Assembly (NCBI RefSeq): GCF_963082655.1
Contig: NC_081552.1
Location: forward strand, 53,535,286 to 53,599,285
Length of the DNA: 64,000 nucleotides
Direction: 5' to 3'
Source: Stomoxys calcitrans
Taxonomy: Eukaryota; Arthropoda; Insecta; Diptera; Muscidae
How positions within the stretch are numbered: position 1 is the first letter of the stretch; every line of letters starts with the position of its first letter. Under the pieces are notes generated by a model. It made no database searches, had not been told where the DNA came from, and saw only the letters and a program-made list of their open reading frames with translations. Positions 43,911 through 57,242 of this stretch are shown piece by piece. Position numbers and translations under genes: made by a program.

Positions 43911-45417
43911 TAGCTGATGTTTTTCTTTTTTTTTTTTGTAAGTGGAAACAAATCAAATCAAACCAAGCAAAAGTAAAATCAAAACACAAACTCATGAAAT
44001 AAAAACGAAATCTCCATTTACATTTTTTGAACAAAAAAAATCTTTTATTGGTAGGATAAAAAGTTTTTCATATTGTTTTTGCTTTTTTTTTTTTTTGCTT
44101 TAATAAATTTTTTGTTTTTAGCTTTCAAATGTGAAAGTTTAATTTTCCATTTTTTTAGGTTTTTTTTTTTAAATATTTAAACTAATAATAATAATAATTA
44201 ATAAAAACTTAAAAAGAGACACTTATTTTTAATAAAAAAAAAAAAATAAAAATAGTTACAATAATTAATAGTTTAAACTCATATGACAAAGAATCGAAAA
44301 GGGTTTAGTTATAAAATATAAACAACAGTTTTAAGGGAAAACAAAAATTTCGTTATATACAAAACTGAAGCAGAAAAAATTAAACAAAAGCCAAAGAAAT
44401 TTGTGCCTGAATTTTGTTAGGGTTTTGTTTTTCTGTTCAAGAGATCTTGTGATTTGTTTCAAAGATGTTTTTTTTTTTTGTTTCGTTTTTGAGGGAGGGG
44501 GTAAACTGAAAATGTTTAAAAAAGAAATAAAAAGTAGTTTTGGTTTTTTGTTTTTAAAAAAAAGTTTTTGTTTATTTTTTTCTTTTTCAATGGAAATTTC
44601 TTTTTTGTTTTTGTAAAACTAGTTAAAAGTAAAAACTTAAGGATATTTAGACTAATATTAAAGATCATAACTAAAATTAAATAATAATTATAATAAAGAT
44701 TTTTCTGTTTTTTTTTTCTTCTCAGTTATTTTAGTTTAATTAAATACATAAAAACAATGTGTAATCCAAAAAATAATAATAATTAATAATAATAAAAATA
44801 ATAAGCATAACTGCAAAACAAAAAAGTTTTTATATTATAGGTTTTAAAGATATTTTTTTTTTTTTTATAGTATAGTATTTCTGTCAAAATTATCTTTTGT
44901 AACAACTGCCACTTTTTGTAAAGCAAAAAGGTTTTTTACTCATACTCTTCTTCTTCATGTACACATATATAAATTTGCTTGGAAATATGTAAAATATTGA
45001 TAATCATAGTTTTTAAAACTCGCAGAGTTCTTGATGTTGGGTATATTATATATAAACATAATTTAAAAATAAAATTTCAACATTTTTGTGTGGAAAATGT
45101 CTTGAGTGAAATTTTACAGGAAATTCCAGAAGCCAGCCTTTCAAAGGGTTTTCGAAACCCCCCACAAAGGCTGCAATTCTTTGTGTGCTCCTCGTCATTG
45201 TTTTCATAGCTATCCTCTTATAAGGGTTAAGTAAAATTTAAAATGGTTTTTTGTTTTCCTTTTTTAAATAATTGTAAATCTTTAAGCATAAAAAATGGTT
45301 TCATTTAATACAGGTTCTTTTTCAATTTTTGTTTGTGTGTGTGTGTGTGTGTGTGAGTTTAATTTTTTCAAAATTTCCTCTCCTCTTCAAATTCAAGCTT
45401 ATAAATAGAAGTGTTTG

Positions 45418-45457
<40 letters not shown>

Positions 45458-45500
45458 GGGGATTTTTCTTCCTCTTTAAATAAGTTTAAAATTTAAGAAA

Positions 45501-45533
<33 letters not shown>

Positions 45534-46349
45534 TATTTCACTTAATTGCATGCATAAATTGTTTTGTACAGTTTTCTTTTGTTTTTTCTTTTTGTTTTAA
45601 ATAATTTAATTATTATAATTTATTATAATTATTAGATGTTTTTTTTTTTGGGGGTTTTTCTATTTTGTTGTTGTTTGTTTGTTTGTTATACTACCAGCAA
45701 AGAAAAAAATATGAAATACATGTCAATTTGTGGTTTCAATATTTTTTCGCCCGCCCCTGTAATTGTTGTGGAGTTAAGGAAATGTTTTTGTTTGTTATGT
45801 CTCTTTGTACAACACCCTAAGGCCTGCTGCCCATATCATCATCATTATCATGGTCATAATCACTGTCTCATATGGGCCTGACCTCTCACTTTGTGTTAAC
45901 TCTAAGTTTGTTGCTTACAACTTTTTGTATTTTTTGCTTGGGGGGTTTTCAAAGATTTATTTTTGTATCAGTCTCGAACATTTTGAATTGTGTTTTGTTG
46001 TTGTAGTTGTTTTTGAAATAGGTTTTTTACAAAAAAAAAAAATATTATTATTACAACTTTACCAAAAGAAAAGTTCTTCAACATATCAATTAAGCTTTCT
46101 AAGAAGAGCTTTCTAACAAGAGCCCAGTTGGCTGGCTTACTGTTTGGCTGGCTGACAAAGCAAAAGTTGTGTGTGTATGTGTGGGGGGCCAAAAAAGAAA
46201 GAAGTCATCGGTGACAAACACAAATACTGTTCCAACTAAAGATTACACCTTAGATTATTTTGTTCTTCTTCTTCTTCTTTGTCTTTTGCTCTCATCACGC
46301 TCTGTGTTACTCATACTCTCTCCCTCTTTTGCTGAGTTGGCTTCCCCAC
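43911..46349 (-). other. Probable Eip75B 3' UTR and downstream sequence
   Basis: Directly downstream (minus strand) of the Eip75B stop at 46350-46352. Very AT-rich, without recognisable coding sequence. AATAAA on the minus strand occurs at 45961-45956 and at several later places, so the poly(A) site cannot be fixed. GT repeats lie at about 45333-45354 and 45419-45449. The plus-strand open frames here are compositional. Confidence 0.45.
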
Positions 46350-48986
46350 TTACGCTTCCAACATGACTTTTTGCACTTGAGGTGGGGTCGGCGTTGAAGA
46401 GTTGACAGCCGCCGCTGAGCTACCACTGGTTGCTGTCACTGTCACATCAGCCGATACTGTGGGATAACGCTGAGCAGCTGTGGCTGCTGCAACCAAAGCC
46501 TGCAATTTACTGGGAGGCGGTGTGGGCGATTTCTTGGAAAGGTTGAGGGGCTGCTGCGAATCGGCAATGTCCACCTGCAGCTCTAAGAGACGCGGCGGTG
46601 TATTCATGGCCGACGGTGAGGGCCTGGGCGGTGAGACTGAGGCCGAAGTCGAGTGCGGCGACTGGAAATACGGGCAACCCGAGGACGACGAAGATGAGGT
46701 CGACGATGAGGTGGAGGAAGATGATGAGCCATTGCTGCTGGGCGACACCGACTGTTGGCGTTGATTTATCGTCGTGGTGGTGATGACTGAGTGACCGGCC
46801 CAACGCCCTGCACTCACTCCCCCCGCGGGTGGTGAGGCCATTCCTGTCACTGTGGTCGTCGACGGAGAATTGCAGTTGGAATTTGGCGAACTCATGGAAT
46901 TGGGCGAATTACTGCTGGCCGGATAATGTCCATGCATGCTGCTGTTGCTGCTGTGACCCAGACCATGGCCCGGTGCCGGACTGCGACTGCCCGGACCATG
47001 CGGTGAGCAGGCCATTAGATTATTGGATGCCGAGGTTTCCCGCATGATGTAGTTTTGTATGATGTCCGAACGCTTCATTTGTTCCGGAGTCATTCTGGGC
47101 TCGGCCATCAGGGATTTGGCCAATACCGAATGCGTGCTGGACAAGGAGGAGGGCTGCTGTTGCAGATTGACGCCACTGTTCGAGTTGGTGGGTGTTGGCC
47201 TTGTCAAATGCATGTGCAGTTGACTTTGGTGTTGAGCAATGGCTGGTGGTGAGGCTACAAATGCAGCTGGCTGCGGTGAATGCGCTGCAATCAGCACATG
47301 GTTGGAGGAGGCCGCAGCCGCTGTGGTGATTTGTTGCTGGGGTGATGCTGCGCCTATTGCTGCTGTTGGTGGAGGGCTCTGTGCACTGTTGACCAATTGA
47401 GGACTTGTGGCGGCGGCAGGTATGCATGATGACGAGGAGGATGAGGAAGCAGTGCTAATGTTGTTGTTGGTGGAACTGGTGGCATCTGCCTCAGCACCTT
47501 CGAATTCGCGATGGCGCAAAGCTCTGAATTTCTTGTGCGGCTTATAGGCCTCATCCATCAAGGAGTTAGTGTCATACAAAGGAGGAGCCTGCAGCACCCG
47601 CTTCAAAACCGGCATATCGTCCACAATTTGTCTCTTCAAAGTGGCCGTGGCCAAGGCCGAAGCCGAAGCCGAGGACGTCGCTAATGTAGACGACGATGAG
47701 GAGGAGGAGGACGATGATGACAAAGCATTTGATGTTGAGGTGGCCGCTGCGGACAAGGGTTGTGGTGAGCGCACTGGCGATACAGACACTGTCACCTGTG
47801 TGGTAGAAGCTGCTCCATTGTTTTCGCTGCAATCCAAAGCATCATCCACGCTAGAGCGCGGACTCGAACAGGACGATGAGCCACCCGAACTTACGGTTTT
47901 GCTGCCGCACTCATTTTTCTCATTGCCCGATTCAATGCCCGAGTCGGTGGGTGAATCCAATTTGCGATAACGATGCTGGGTGGTGCCAGTCGTCAGATGA
48001 TGATGCAGTTGTTGGTGGGAGTGCGCCCTTACAATTGGTGTGATTGTCAAGCCGTTTTGGGTCAAATGCGCATGCGAGCCTACAATGTCCAATTCGTTGG
48101 TGGAGTCACCCGAGGAGCCAGAATTGGCACGATTGCGCAACGGGCAGGAGCCCGACAGCGTGGCCGCCAATAATGGAGCAGAGGAAGCCAACGAGGAGGT
48201 TTGCTGGCTGCCATGATGGCTGTGCGTCTGATGCGAGGCGGTGGTGGTGCTGGCAATCTGATATTCCAAATCGCCCGACTCAGTGCTGGACACTGAGCCC
48301 AATGGACTCTTGGCCTCCACATCCATGCGATGATCATCCCAGCCATTGGGACTCTTGGACAAAATCTGTTGATCATCATCCATGGACCACATTTGCTGGC
48401 GCAACAGCTCTTTGTGTTCGGTGCGGAACACCACCAACTTTTCGGTGTGCAAAGTGCTCAGAGTACGTAAATCGGGCATGGTCTCCAACAATTTGCTCAT
48501 AAACTCCGGCTGATCTGGACGATTTTGATTGATGATGGTCTGCAGGCAGCCCTTGAGGCGATTGTACATGCGCTCAATCAGCTCTATGTTGCGCAAACCC
48601 GGCCGATCCGGGGTGATGAGAACGATGGCGCAGAAGAGGCCAATCTCGGCATCGGTTAAATTCATGGAATTCATGCGTTCGGCAAAATTGAATGTGGAAT
48701 CGACCAGGAAACGGGCATTAGCACCATTTTGTATAGCATCGCGACGCATCACCTGGCCATTGAGGCAGATAATGCTGTTGATGGAATTGTCAAACATGCA
48801 AATCAAACGCACGAATAGAGCATCGAAGAGGCCAGCCTTTAGCAGGGTGAATTTGTCGTCTTGTGACAGTAACTGGAAACCGGGAATCATACCAGCAAAA
48901 TCAATGACACCACGTATAACATGGGCGAAGCGTTGTGAGAATTCCTGCTCGGATTGTAGTTCTGGGGCGGGATTGAGGGGACAAGC
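46350..48986 (-). CDS. Eip75B: E75 nuclear receptor, last exon (ligand-binding and C-terminal domains)
   Basis: 878 codons plus TAA, entered in phase 0 after a CAG acceptor (48989-48987) behind a pyrimidine-rich tract. E75 is an ecdysone-induced, haem-binding Rev-erb-type receptor that represses target genes and pairs with DHR3 in moulting and metamorphosis. Residues 1-210 of the exon are the ligand-binding domain (ACPLNPAPELQSEQEFSQRF, FKLL-type core DDKFTLLKAG, MPDLRTLSTLHTEKLVVF). The His in STLHTEK lies 178 residues after the first Cys, the spacing I recall for haem ligands Cys396 and His574 of Drosophila E75. The rest is low complexity (Ser, Ala, Gln, His tracts) with conserved islands: YDTNSLMDEAYKPHKKFRAL, SLMAEPRMTPEQMKRSDIIQ, PLNLSKKSPTPPPSK, and the C terminus VQKVMLEA. 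Uninterrupted, so a functional gene. Confidence 0.95.
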   Translation of the reverse strand, partial: ACPLNPAPELQSEQEFSQRFAHVIRGVIDFAGMIPGFQLLSQDDKFTLLKAGLFDALFVRLICMFDNSINSIICLNGQVMRRDAIQNGANARFLVDSTFNFAERMNSMNLTDAEIGLFCAIVLITPDRPGLRNIELIERMYNRLKGCLQTIINQNRPDQPEFMSKLLETMPDLRTLSTLHTEKLVVFRTEHKELLRQQMWSMDDDQQILSKSPNGWDDHRMDVEAKSPLGSVSSTESGDLEYQIASTTTASHQTHSHHGSQQTSSLASSAPLLAATLSGSCPLRNRANSGSSGDSTNELDIVGSHAHLTQNGLTITPIVRAHSHQQLHHHLTTGTTQHRYRKLDSPTDSGIESGNEKNECGSKTVSSGGSSSCSSPRSSVDDALDCSENNGAASTTQVTVSVSPVRSPQPLSAAATSTSNALSSSSSSSSSSSTLATSSASASALATATLKRQIVDDMPVLKRVLQAPPLYDTNSLMDEAYKPHKKFRALRHREFEGAEADATSSTNNNISTASSSSSSSCIPAAATSPQLVNSAQSPPPTAAIGAASPQQQITTAAAASSNHVLIAAHSPQPAAFVASPPAIAQHQSQLHMHLTRPTPTNSNSGVNLQQQPSSLSSTHSVLAKSLMAEPRMTPEQMKRSDIIQNYIMRETSASNNLMACSPHGPGSRSPAPGHGLGHSSNSSMHGHYPASSNSPNSMSSPNSNCNSPSTTTVTGMASPPAGGVSAGRWAGHSVITTTTINQRQQSVSPSSNGSSSSSTSSSTSSSSSSGCPYFQSPHSTSASVSPPRPSPSAMNTPPRLLELQVDIADSQQPLNLSKKSPTPPPSKLQALVAAATAAQRYPTVSADVTVTATSGSSAAAVNSSTPTPPQVQKVMLEA

Positions 48987-51143
48987 CTGGGAGAAAATGA
49001 AATAAAGAAAAAAAATTAAATCAATTAGACGAAGGACAACAAGTTGTTGAGGGTAAAAAGGTTTTAAAAACAGTCATAAAAGAGAAATTCGCTAAGGCCC
49101 TGTATTGTTTTACGTATGTAAGCCGGTCTATATAGCCTATGGACCATTTTGTTGTAAATTCAAAGACTTGCGGTAGCGTTTTTTGTTGCGGAAAAACCTT
49201 GCATGCCTTAAGGAAATTAATGGTTAGCTTTAAAAACACCCCCTTGAACACCCAGCTACAGTCATAGCAGCAAAACTGCAGCAGCAGCAGCGGCAGCTGA
49301 ACATGAACAGTTATGACATGAAAAGTTCACGCGAAGGTCAACAGGAAAAGCATTTATTAGAACTAATAAAATGAATGTACAATACTAGGAATGCCACCAC
49401 GATGGCCATAAAAAAACAACAAATGAACGAGACGCTATAAACAAATCATTGGTAAATTCACAACAACCTCTGCCCTCCACCTACCCACCTTTCTCAATCA
49501 CACCACACACCTTTCGGTTGGGCACAGCTAACAAAGCGAAGCTGTCTACAGTTATTTTCTATGAACAAATTGCGCGATTAGACTTTCAGTTAACCCAAAG
49601 GGTGGTGTTTGTTGGAGGGTTGAAAAGGGGTGGGCAAATAATTTTTCCACCTATCGATATTTTCTCTAATGGCGCTGTCAAGGTTAATAACCTAAAGTTC
49701 AAGGCAATTTCACTATTTTCCTATTCCGTTGTGATTTGTGTTGTTGTTGATATTTTGGCGGCGCCAATTGTTACAAATGGGGGGTATTCTCTCCCACAAG
49801 CATTCACATGAGTGATTTGGTGGGGGTTTTAGAAAGAGAGACAGAGCGAGAGAGCAACAAAAAAAACTATGAACATTTGTTCCGATTTTAAATACTTTCG
49901 CGCTCATACTTTGATTTAAATGTACCTATGTGTGTGTGAGTGTTTGTGTCAGTTATAAAAAAAAAACAATTTAATTGTTGTTGTTTTTCTTATTATTGTT
50001 ATTTTTTTTTTGTTGTGTTTAATATTGCTGTTGCTGCTTGTGCATATTTTAGAACGTTTTCAAACGTCACTTTTGCCTATACCATGACAATGAGATGTAT
50101 AGAACAAAACCAAAATAACAACAACAATAACAGCGAGACAAAAGCACGACAACACAGAGCAACAACAACCATACGAACAGGCAAGCATTTATTATTATCC
50201 TTGAAAAATATCTGTTTCTGTTGTTTAAGTATTTCGTATACGTTTATACAGAACAGCACACAAATACACATGCATATATATGTACGTGCATATATCATTT
50301 CATACTCATACTTAGTTTATAAAGCACATATATGCATACATATGTATGTTTATGAAATTGTTGGTCCGTTGTAGGCTGTCTCTGCCCATATGATGAGTGT
50401 TTGGTTGATTGTAGGTTCAGCTAAACCTCTGCTATTGCCCACCTCCAAGTCTTCTAAGCAGTTATACACACACACATAACCGAGTAAAACAGGAGACCAA
50501 AGTATTCAACAGGGATTTTTTGCCACTACCACCCTAGCAGTCGCTCATTCTTTGGGGATTCTCATGTCTCATCTCTTTGCGTTAAAGAGGAAGAAGAGAC
50601 ATCATCATAGCGTTACCCTAAATGATGACGATGGCGTTGGTATTTTGTTTGCGCCGTGGTATTTTTTTTTTCTTTTGTTCTTTTGCGTCGCCAACCAGTG
50701 TGTGTTTGTTTTGAGATAGCCTTGGTCAAGTGCAAATTGCCGGCATATTATATTGTGTGATATGAACTCACATACATATCTACCTACATTTATAGTATGT
50801 TCTACACATGCAGATGTTCTCACCTATCTACCTTCCCACCCATACACATGATCCATATATATATAAAATACATTTAAATAAACATGAACCAACCGGTATG
50901 CAAAACATTAAAAAATTTAAAACACTAATATATTGAAAAGACAAAAACGCTAATGCTAACCGGAAATACAATCGCTATAATAATATAAGGTTGCCAGATG
51001 TTCCAAAAAAGGAAAATAAACTAATGAAAAATAATAAAAGAATTGATTTAAAACTTAAAAAAAAAATGAAAAAAAGTTAAATAACTAAAGCATAAAAAAT
51101 TTAAAAGTAAAAAAAAAAACTAAAAAAAATATTTAAATGTAAA

Positions 51144-52083
51144 AACAAGTAAAAGCGTGCTAAGTTCGGCCGGGCCAAATCTTATATACCCTCCACCCTG
51201 GGTCGCATTTCTCGAGTTCTTTTCCCGGCATCTCTTCTTAGGCAAAAAAAGGATATAAGAAAAGATTTGCTCTGCTATTAGAGCGATATCAAGATATGGT
51301 CCGGTTTGGACCACAATTAAATTATATGTTGGAGACCTGTGTAAAATGTCAGCCAATTCATATAAGAATTGCTCCCTTTGGGGGTTCAAGAATAAAAAAT
51401 AGAGAGATCGATGTATATAGGAGCTGTATAGGGCAATAGACCTATTCAGACCATAATAAACACGTATGTTGATGGTCATGAGAGGATCCGTCGTACAAAA
51501 TTTCAGGCAAATCGGATAATAATTGCGACCTCTGGAGGCTCAAGAAGTCAAGATCCCAGATCGGTTTATATGGCAGCTATATCAGGTTTTGTACCGATTT
51601 GAACCATACTTGGCACAGTTGTTCGATATCGAAATACTTCGTGCAAAAATTCATTCAAATCGGGTCAGAATTACGTCCTCTAGAGGCTCAAGAATTCAAG
51701 ACCCAAGGTCGGTTTATATGACAGCTATATCAGGTTGTAAACCGATTTGAACCATACTTGGAACAGTTGATGGATATCATAGCAAAACACGCCTTGCAAA
51801 ATTTCATTCCAATCCGATAAGAATTGCCCACTCTAGAGGCTCAAGAAGTCAAGACCCAAGATCGGTTTATATGGCAGCCATATCAAAACATGGACCGATA
51901 TGGCCCATTTACAATACAACCGACCTACACTAATAAGAAGTATTTGTATGAAATTTGAAGCGGCTAGCTTTACTCCTTCGGAAGTTAGCGTGCTTTCGAC
52001 AGACAGACGGACGGACATGGCTAGATCGTCTTTATGGGGTCTCAGGCGAATATTTCGAGACCCCTCCTATGGTGGAGGGTATA
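51144..52083 (-). repeat. mini-me/DINE-1-like element, type 1, in the Eip75B intron
   Basis: Plus strand AACAAGTAAAAGCGTGCTAA ... GACAGACAGACGGACGGACA ... TATGGTGGAGGGTATAATAA. It is shorter than the intergenic copies, with about three units and a short GTCY tract; the TATA core is deleted (GTCTTTATGGGGTCTCAGGC). Confidence 0.8.
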
Positions 52084-55000
52084 ATAAAATAAATAAAAAT
52101 TAGAAAAATAATATTAGGATATAATAATAACTAAAATGAAGTCTAGTTTTTTCATTTCTTTCCATTTTGAATCAATTCTTTTTTTTTTAATTTTTTTATT
52201 TATTTTTTATTTTAATTTTATTGATTTTATTTTTTTCTGATTATTAAACATTATCTTTCGATTTTTTTCGTTATTTTTTTTATATTTTTACTTTTGTTTG
52301 TTTTTAAATTAACTACTTTATTTTGTATGGTTTTTTTTATTTATTCGTTTCTTTTTATTTTTAAAATTTCTTTGTTTTATTATCTGCTGGCATATTGCTA
52401 GTAACTCTTCCCATTAAAAAAAAAATATCAACAAGAAATAACATTAATCAAAACCTTTGGTTTTATATCAGACAAGGTCAGTTAGAACGTCACTTGGTTT
52501 GTTTTTTCATAACTGTTGATTGTTATGGTATTTGTTTAAATATTTTTTACTTTAACTTCCTCACCTTGCCCTGCCACAATTTTCTTGCCAACACTCTACA
52601 AGCGACTTTACCATCTCTGAGAAAACACAAAATTGTTATTATCATTGGCAAGTGCTTTTTAATTTTCAAATATATTTTAGTCATCAAATTTCTAGTGTGC
52701 ATTCTTTAAGATGTGTGAATTGTTGTCGTTGTATATACAATATGTGTATATGTGTGTTTTTTATTGTCTCCAATTTAAATATGAAACAAAACGCAACAAA
52801 AACCACCGACTGCAACAATAACAACAACGACCACAACACAGAGCCATTAAATATTTACTTTCATATTAATTATCAGCAATCACACAATTGTGTGAGAGTG
52901 TATGTGCGCTGTTTTTGTTTTTGTTTTCGTTTTGTTTATTATTATTCTTTTTGACATTAAATATTGAAGCTAATGTCAAAGTCAAGTACAACATACACTA
53001 ACACCAGAACACCTTGCCATGAGCCGATGGCCGATATTAAGGAAGAAAATTAAACAGTGAGGGAAATAATAGTAGTTTCATGGTTAAGGTTGTATACCAA
53101 AAAAAAAAAAAAAAAAAAAAAAAAAACGAGGAATGATTTGGTAGATGAGTAGTATTAGAATTATTAAGAGTGAAATGAATTAAATCACCAATGAAATTGT
53201 TAAATGTGAGAGAGAAAAATAATTGCAAAAAGAGCCCTGTGCGTTTATAAAGGAAAAAGAAAAGCTAATATATAAAAAATCTAAGAAAATATAGTTGATA
53301 ATAAAAAGGAAAAAAAAAACAAATCAAAAATAATTTAAAAATTTAATATTTCTATAACTTTAAAAAAAAAAATAAAAAGTTTAAGAAGAGCAAGGAATAA
53401 TTAAAAAACTAAAAAAGAAAATTTAAAAAATTTATCGAATAAAAAAATATTAAAAGTTTTAAAAGAAAAATGAAAAATTGAAAAACTATAAAAGAAACTA
53501 AAAAAAATTAAAAATAAAAGAAAAATTAAAAAGAACTAAAAAAATGATCAAATAAAAAAGAATTAAAACTTTTAAAAGAGATATTAAAAAAAAAAATAAA
53601 AATATAAAAAAATTGAAAAGTTATAAATACTACAGAAGTTAAACAAAATATTGCAAAAATTCAAAATTTTATAAAAAACTAAAAAAATTTACGAATAAAA
53701 ATAGTAGTACAATAAAATGAAAATTAAAAAACCAAACAAAAATAAAAACTTGAAATTTTTTAAAAAAAAGTTTTAATGATATAAAAATACATAAAAACAA
53801 TAGAAAAAAAATTTAAAAGTATATGAAAAAAGAAAAAGAAAAACAAAAAACGAATCAAAAAAATTCAAAATCAAAAATGAAGTAACAACAAAAAAATAAA
53901 AATTTTAGGAATTTTAAAAATTTAAAAATTTATTACAATAATTAAAAATTAAATAAAAAAGATAAGTATTAAAAATATCTCGAAAAGGAAAATAAAAAAA
54001 AAAATTGAAACAAGCCTACTAAGCTTTTCGTACTCAAACGAAAGACCTGGTACCTTTATTTCCGCCGAACAGGAATATTATAGGATTATTATTTTCCCAG
54101 GGATACGCTTCCACTGGCTCTACATTAAAAGCAATTTCCAAGTCATGGCTCATGGCCACACTTTACTTTTTTTAATGGAATGCAAATATTTTCCTTTTAG
54201 GCCCCATAATGAAATTTTACTCTCATACTTGGTCATCATTTACTTTCTTAGAACAAAAAAATTCTTTATAATTAATTGTTGCTAAAACCAAAGCAACAAA
54301 TCAAAACTAACATAAAAAAACGAAAACAACGTTAACAGTTTAATCTAAATTGTTTGTTTGAATATTATTAAAACGTTGTTGTTGGTTTTATTGCAACTTT
54401 ATTTTTTTTTCATGTTATTTTAACTTTTTTTCGGTTTGTGTAATTTAATTTTGCTGCTGCAACAAGACATTGCCTTAGACTATATTGTCTAAGGTGTGTT
54501 TGTGTGTGCGTTCGTTTTTTTTAGTATTGTATTTGCGGTGAGTATTGTTTTTTTCTGTTCTGTTCTCTGTTCTTTTTTTATACCTACATATAAAGAACGC
54601 AACAGAGGCGACCTTGACGAGTGTTATTTTTTAACCTTGAATATTTTTTTGTGAAATCAAAAAAGAAAAAAGTCATCACAATAATAATGAAGAACAAATT
54701 AAGCTAAAGCAGAGGAGTAGAAGGCATTAAGTACTTGGCAACATGGCACAACAAATGAAGAAGATCAAATTAAGAAGACGAAGATGATTTAAGTTAGGCA
54801 GTATTTGAAAGAAATGGAAGAAAGGGGAAAAAGGGGAATTTTTATTCTTAGTTTATATGGCAAAGCTACCAAGTTATCAGTTATTGTCATGGAAAAGAAA
54901 GGCATTACGAATGGAATTTATTTGTTTTACAGATTTAACTCTGTCTCTGGGGGATATTCATATCTTTTCCTGGAAATGACAGTAAAAGAGAACTTTTTTA

Positions 55001-55561
55001 TATGGAGTGACTTCGTTCTATTATGAGTTTAAGCAAGTAAAAATGCACTAAGTTCGTTGAATTCAGTCCAGGCTTCTAGGAAAGCCAATTTGAGGAATGG
55101 TTTTGTAGGGGGTTATAAGATTATAAGAATAAGTTTATAATTAAAAAAAAAATATATTTTTATTTACTGAACCAAATTATTTTTTTTATTAAATTTTTTT
55201 GTATTTTTTGTATTTTTTCTCTTTTTATCACGTTTTAATTTTATCTATTTTTGTTTAATAAAATTAGTTATTATTTTTTTAGTTAATTTTATTTTATTTT
55301 GTTTTGTTATCTAATTTTTTTTTTGTTTTCAATTCTTTTATAAATATTTTGTTTTATGGCGCATAACATTTTTTTTATTTTATTTATTTTATGTTTTTGT
55401 CTTATTTTGTATGTTATTTTATCTTTAATTTGCTTTATATTTTTTTATAATTTATAATATAATTGTTCTTATTACACTTCATATTTTGTATCATATATAA
55501 ATTTGATTGTACATTATTTTATTTTATACTATTTTATATTATTCTTTTTAGTTTTTATTTT

Positions 55562-55842
55562 GGAGGCCACCGTGGTGGAGAGGTTAGCATGTCCGCCTAT
55601 GACGCCGAACGCCTGGGTTCAAATCCCGACGTGAACATCAGAAAAATTTTCAGCGGTGGTTATCCCTTTTCTAACGCTGCAGACATTTGTGAGGTATGCT
55701 GCCATGTGTCGCTATGCAGCACGCCGTTGGGACTCGGCATAAAAAACGAAGGCTCCTTATCATTGAGCTTAAACATTAATTGGACTACACTCATTAATAT
55801 GAGAGAAGTTTTGCCTCTTCCTAAATGAAATATTCATGGGAA
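55562..55842 (+). mobile_element. tRNA-derived SINE, near full length
   Basis: The pol III promoter is clear: an A-box-like GTGGTGGAGAGGTTAGCATG at 55572-55591 and a B box GGTTCAAATCC at 55616-55626. The body follows (CAGCGGTGGTTATCCC, TGTGAGGTATGCTGCCATG, GACTCGGCATAAAAAACG, CTCCTTATCATTGAGC), with the end CTAAATGAAATATTCATGGG. It lies in the Eip75B intron in the opposite orientation to the gene. The long TTTTA array follows closely and may have grown from its tail. Confidence 0.75.
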
Positions 55843-55865
55843 ATTTAGTAGTATTTTGTAGAAGT

Positions 55866-56600
55866 CGGAGTAGTTTTAATTTTATTTTATTTTATATTAT
55901 TTTATTATATTTAAATTTTTTTATTTCATTTTATTTAATTTTAATTAATTTTATTTTATTTTTTTTATTTTATTTTATTTCATTTTATTTTTATTCATTT
56001 TATTTAATATTATTTTATTTTATTTAAATTTATTTTATTTTATTTTATTTTATTTTATTTTATTTTATTTTATTTTATTTTATTTTATTTTATTTTATTT
56101 TATTTTATTTTATTTTATTTTATTTTATTTTATTTTATTTTATTTTATTTTATTTTATTTTATTTTATTTTATTTTATTTTATTTTATTTTATTTTATTT
56201 TATTTTATTTTATTTTATTTTATTTTATTTTATTTTATTTTATTTTATTTTATTTTATTTTATTTTATTTTATTTTATATTACTTCATTTTATTTTATTG
56301 TATTTTTTATTTTTATTTTATGTTATTTTATTTTATTTTATTTTATTTTATTTTATTTTATTTTATTTTATTTTATTTTATTTTATTTTATTTTATTTTA
56401 TTTAACTTCATTTTATTTTATTATATTTTATTTAACTTCATTTTATTTTATTATATTTTTTTTTAATTTTATTTTTTTATTTTATTTTATTTTATTTTAT
56501 TTTATTTAATTTAATTTTAATTCATTTCATTTTACTTAATTTTTTTTTATTTTATTTTACTTCATTTAATTTTTTTTATTTTTTTTTTTATTCTACTTTT
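55866..56600. repeat. (TTTTA)n pentanucleotide array
   Basis: Degenerate TTTTA/TTATT sequence containing a pure (TTTTA)n block at about 56030-56278 and a second at about 56330-56404. Long open frames across it (ILFYF repeats) are artefacts of the repeat. Confidence 0.95.
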
Positions 56601-57242
56601 TTTATTGTTTTCTCTGTTTTCGATTTTTCCTTCTTTTAAGGAAAATCCTTGCCGCTTTATAAAAAAAAAAGTTATAAATATATTTTCTATATAATTTGGT
56701 AATTAGTTTTGTTTTTAACTATCTGTTTGGCTATTTTGTTGCCACAAATTTTTAAAGGCTGGGTCTTTTATGCTTGCGTGGAAACCAAGTCCAAGCTAAT
56801 TTTTTTTATTACTGTGTATTTATTTTTCATTGAAGAAAACTTTAGCTTGTTAAGTTGAGCTTAGTTAATTTCCTGGTTTAAAAACCTTAGCATGAGCTCT
56901 AATCTAGCATTTGAGCTGACATTGTGCGATTAACACCTTAGCGCATAGAAACATGCCTAGATTAGTTGTCTTTTCAAAAAAAAAAAAAAAACAGTCTTAA
57001 GGTTATAGACTACAAGCAGTAGTTACTTTGCTTAAATATGTTAATTAAATTTCCTGGGTTGTTGTTATTATAGGTGTTTTTGTAGTAGTTACTGCTGATT
57101 CTATTAATTCGAAATCATGTTAACCTTGTCTAAAGATTTTGGTGTTAAAGATTTGAAAAGACATGACCTATATTTGCAAATTTCCTCGTTTCGTATGTCT
57201 GTCTGTCTGTCTTAGTATGTTTTTTTTTCTTTATTTACTTAC

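Larger units (their letters stand above)
48987..57242 (-). other. Eip75B: Eip75B intron (8.26 kb)
   Basis: Donor GTAAGT at 57242-57237, acceptor CAG at 48989-48987. It is AT-rich, with low-complexity A-rich sequence at 53280-54000, 28 A at 53099-53126, a type 1 DINE-like element at 51144-52083, a SINE at 55562-55842 and a pentanucleotide array at 55866-56600. Stretches 49000-51143, 52084-53050 and 54010-55500 hold no gene that I can support. Confidence 0.9.

Noticed and set aside
44401..46366. Small hydrophobic proteins on the plus strand
   Set aside because: Sequence is T-rich and lies in the probable Eip75B 3' UTR; residues are mostly Phe, Leu and Cys from T bias with no motif.
46480..48502. 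Several plus-strand open frames of 60-158 residues opposite Eip75B
   Set aside because: They are antisense shadows of the E75 coding exon, whose low-complexity codons keep other frames open.
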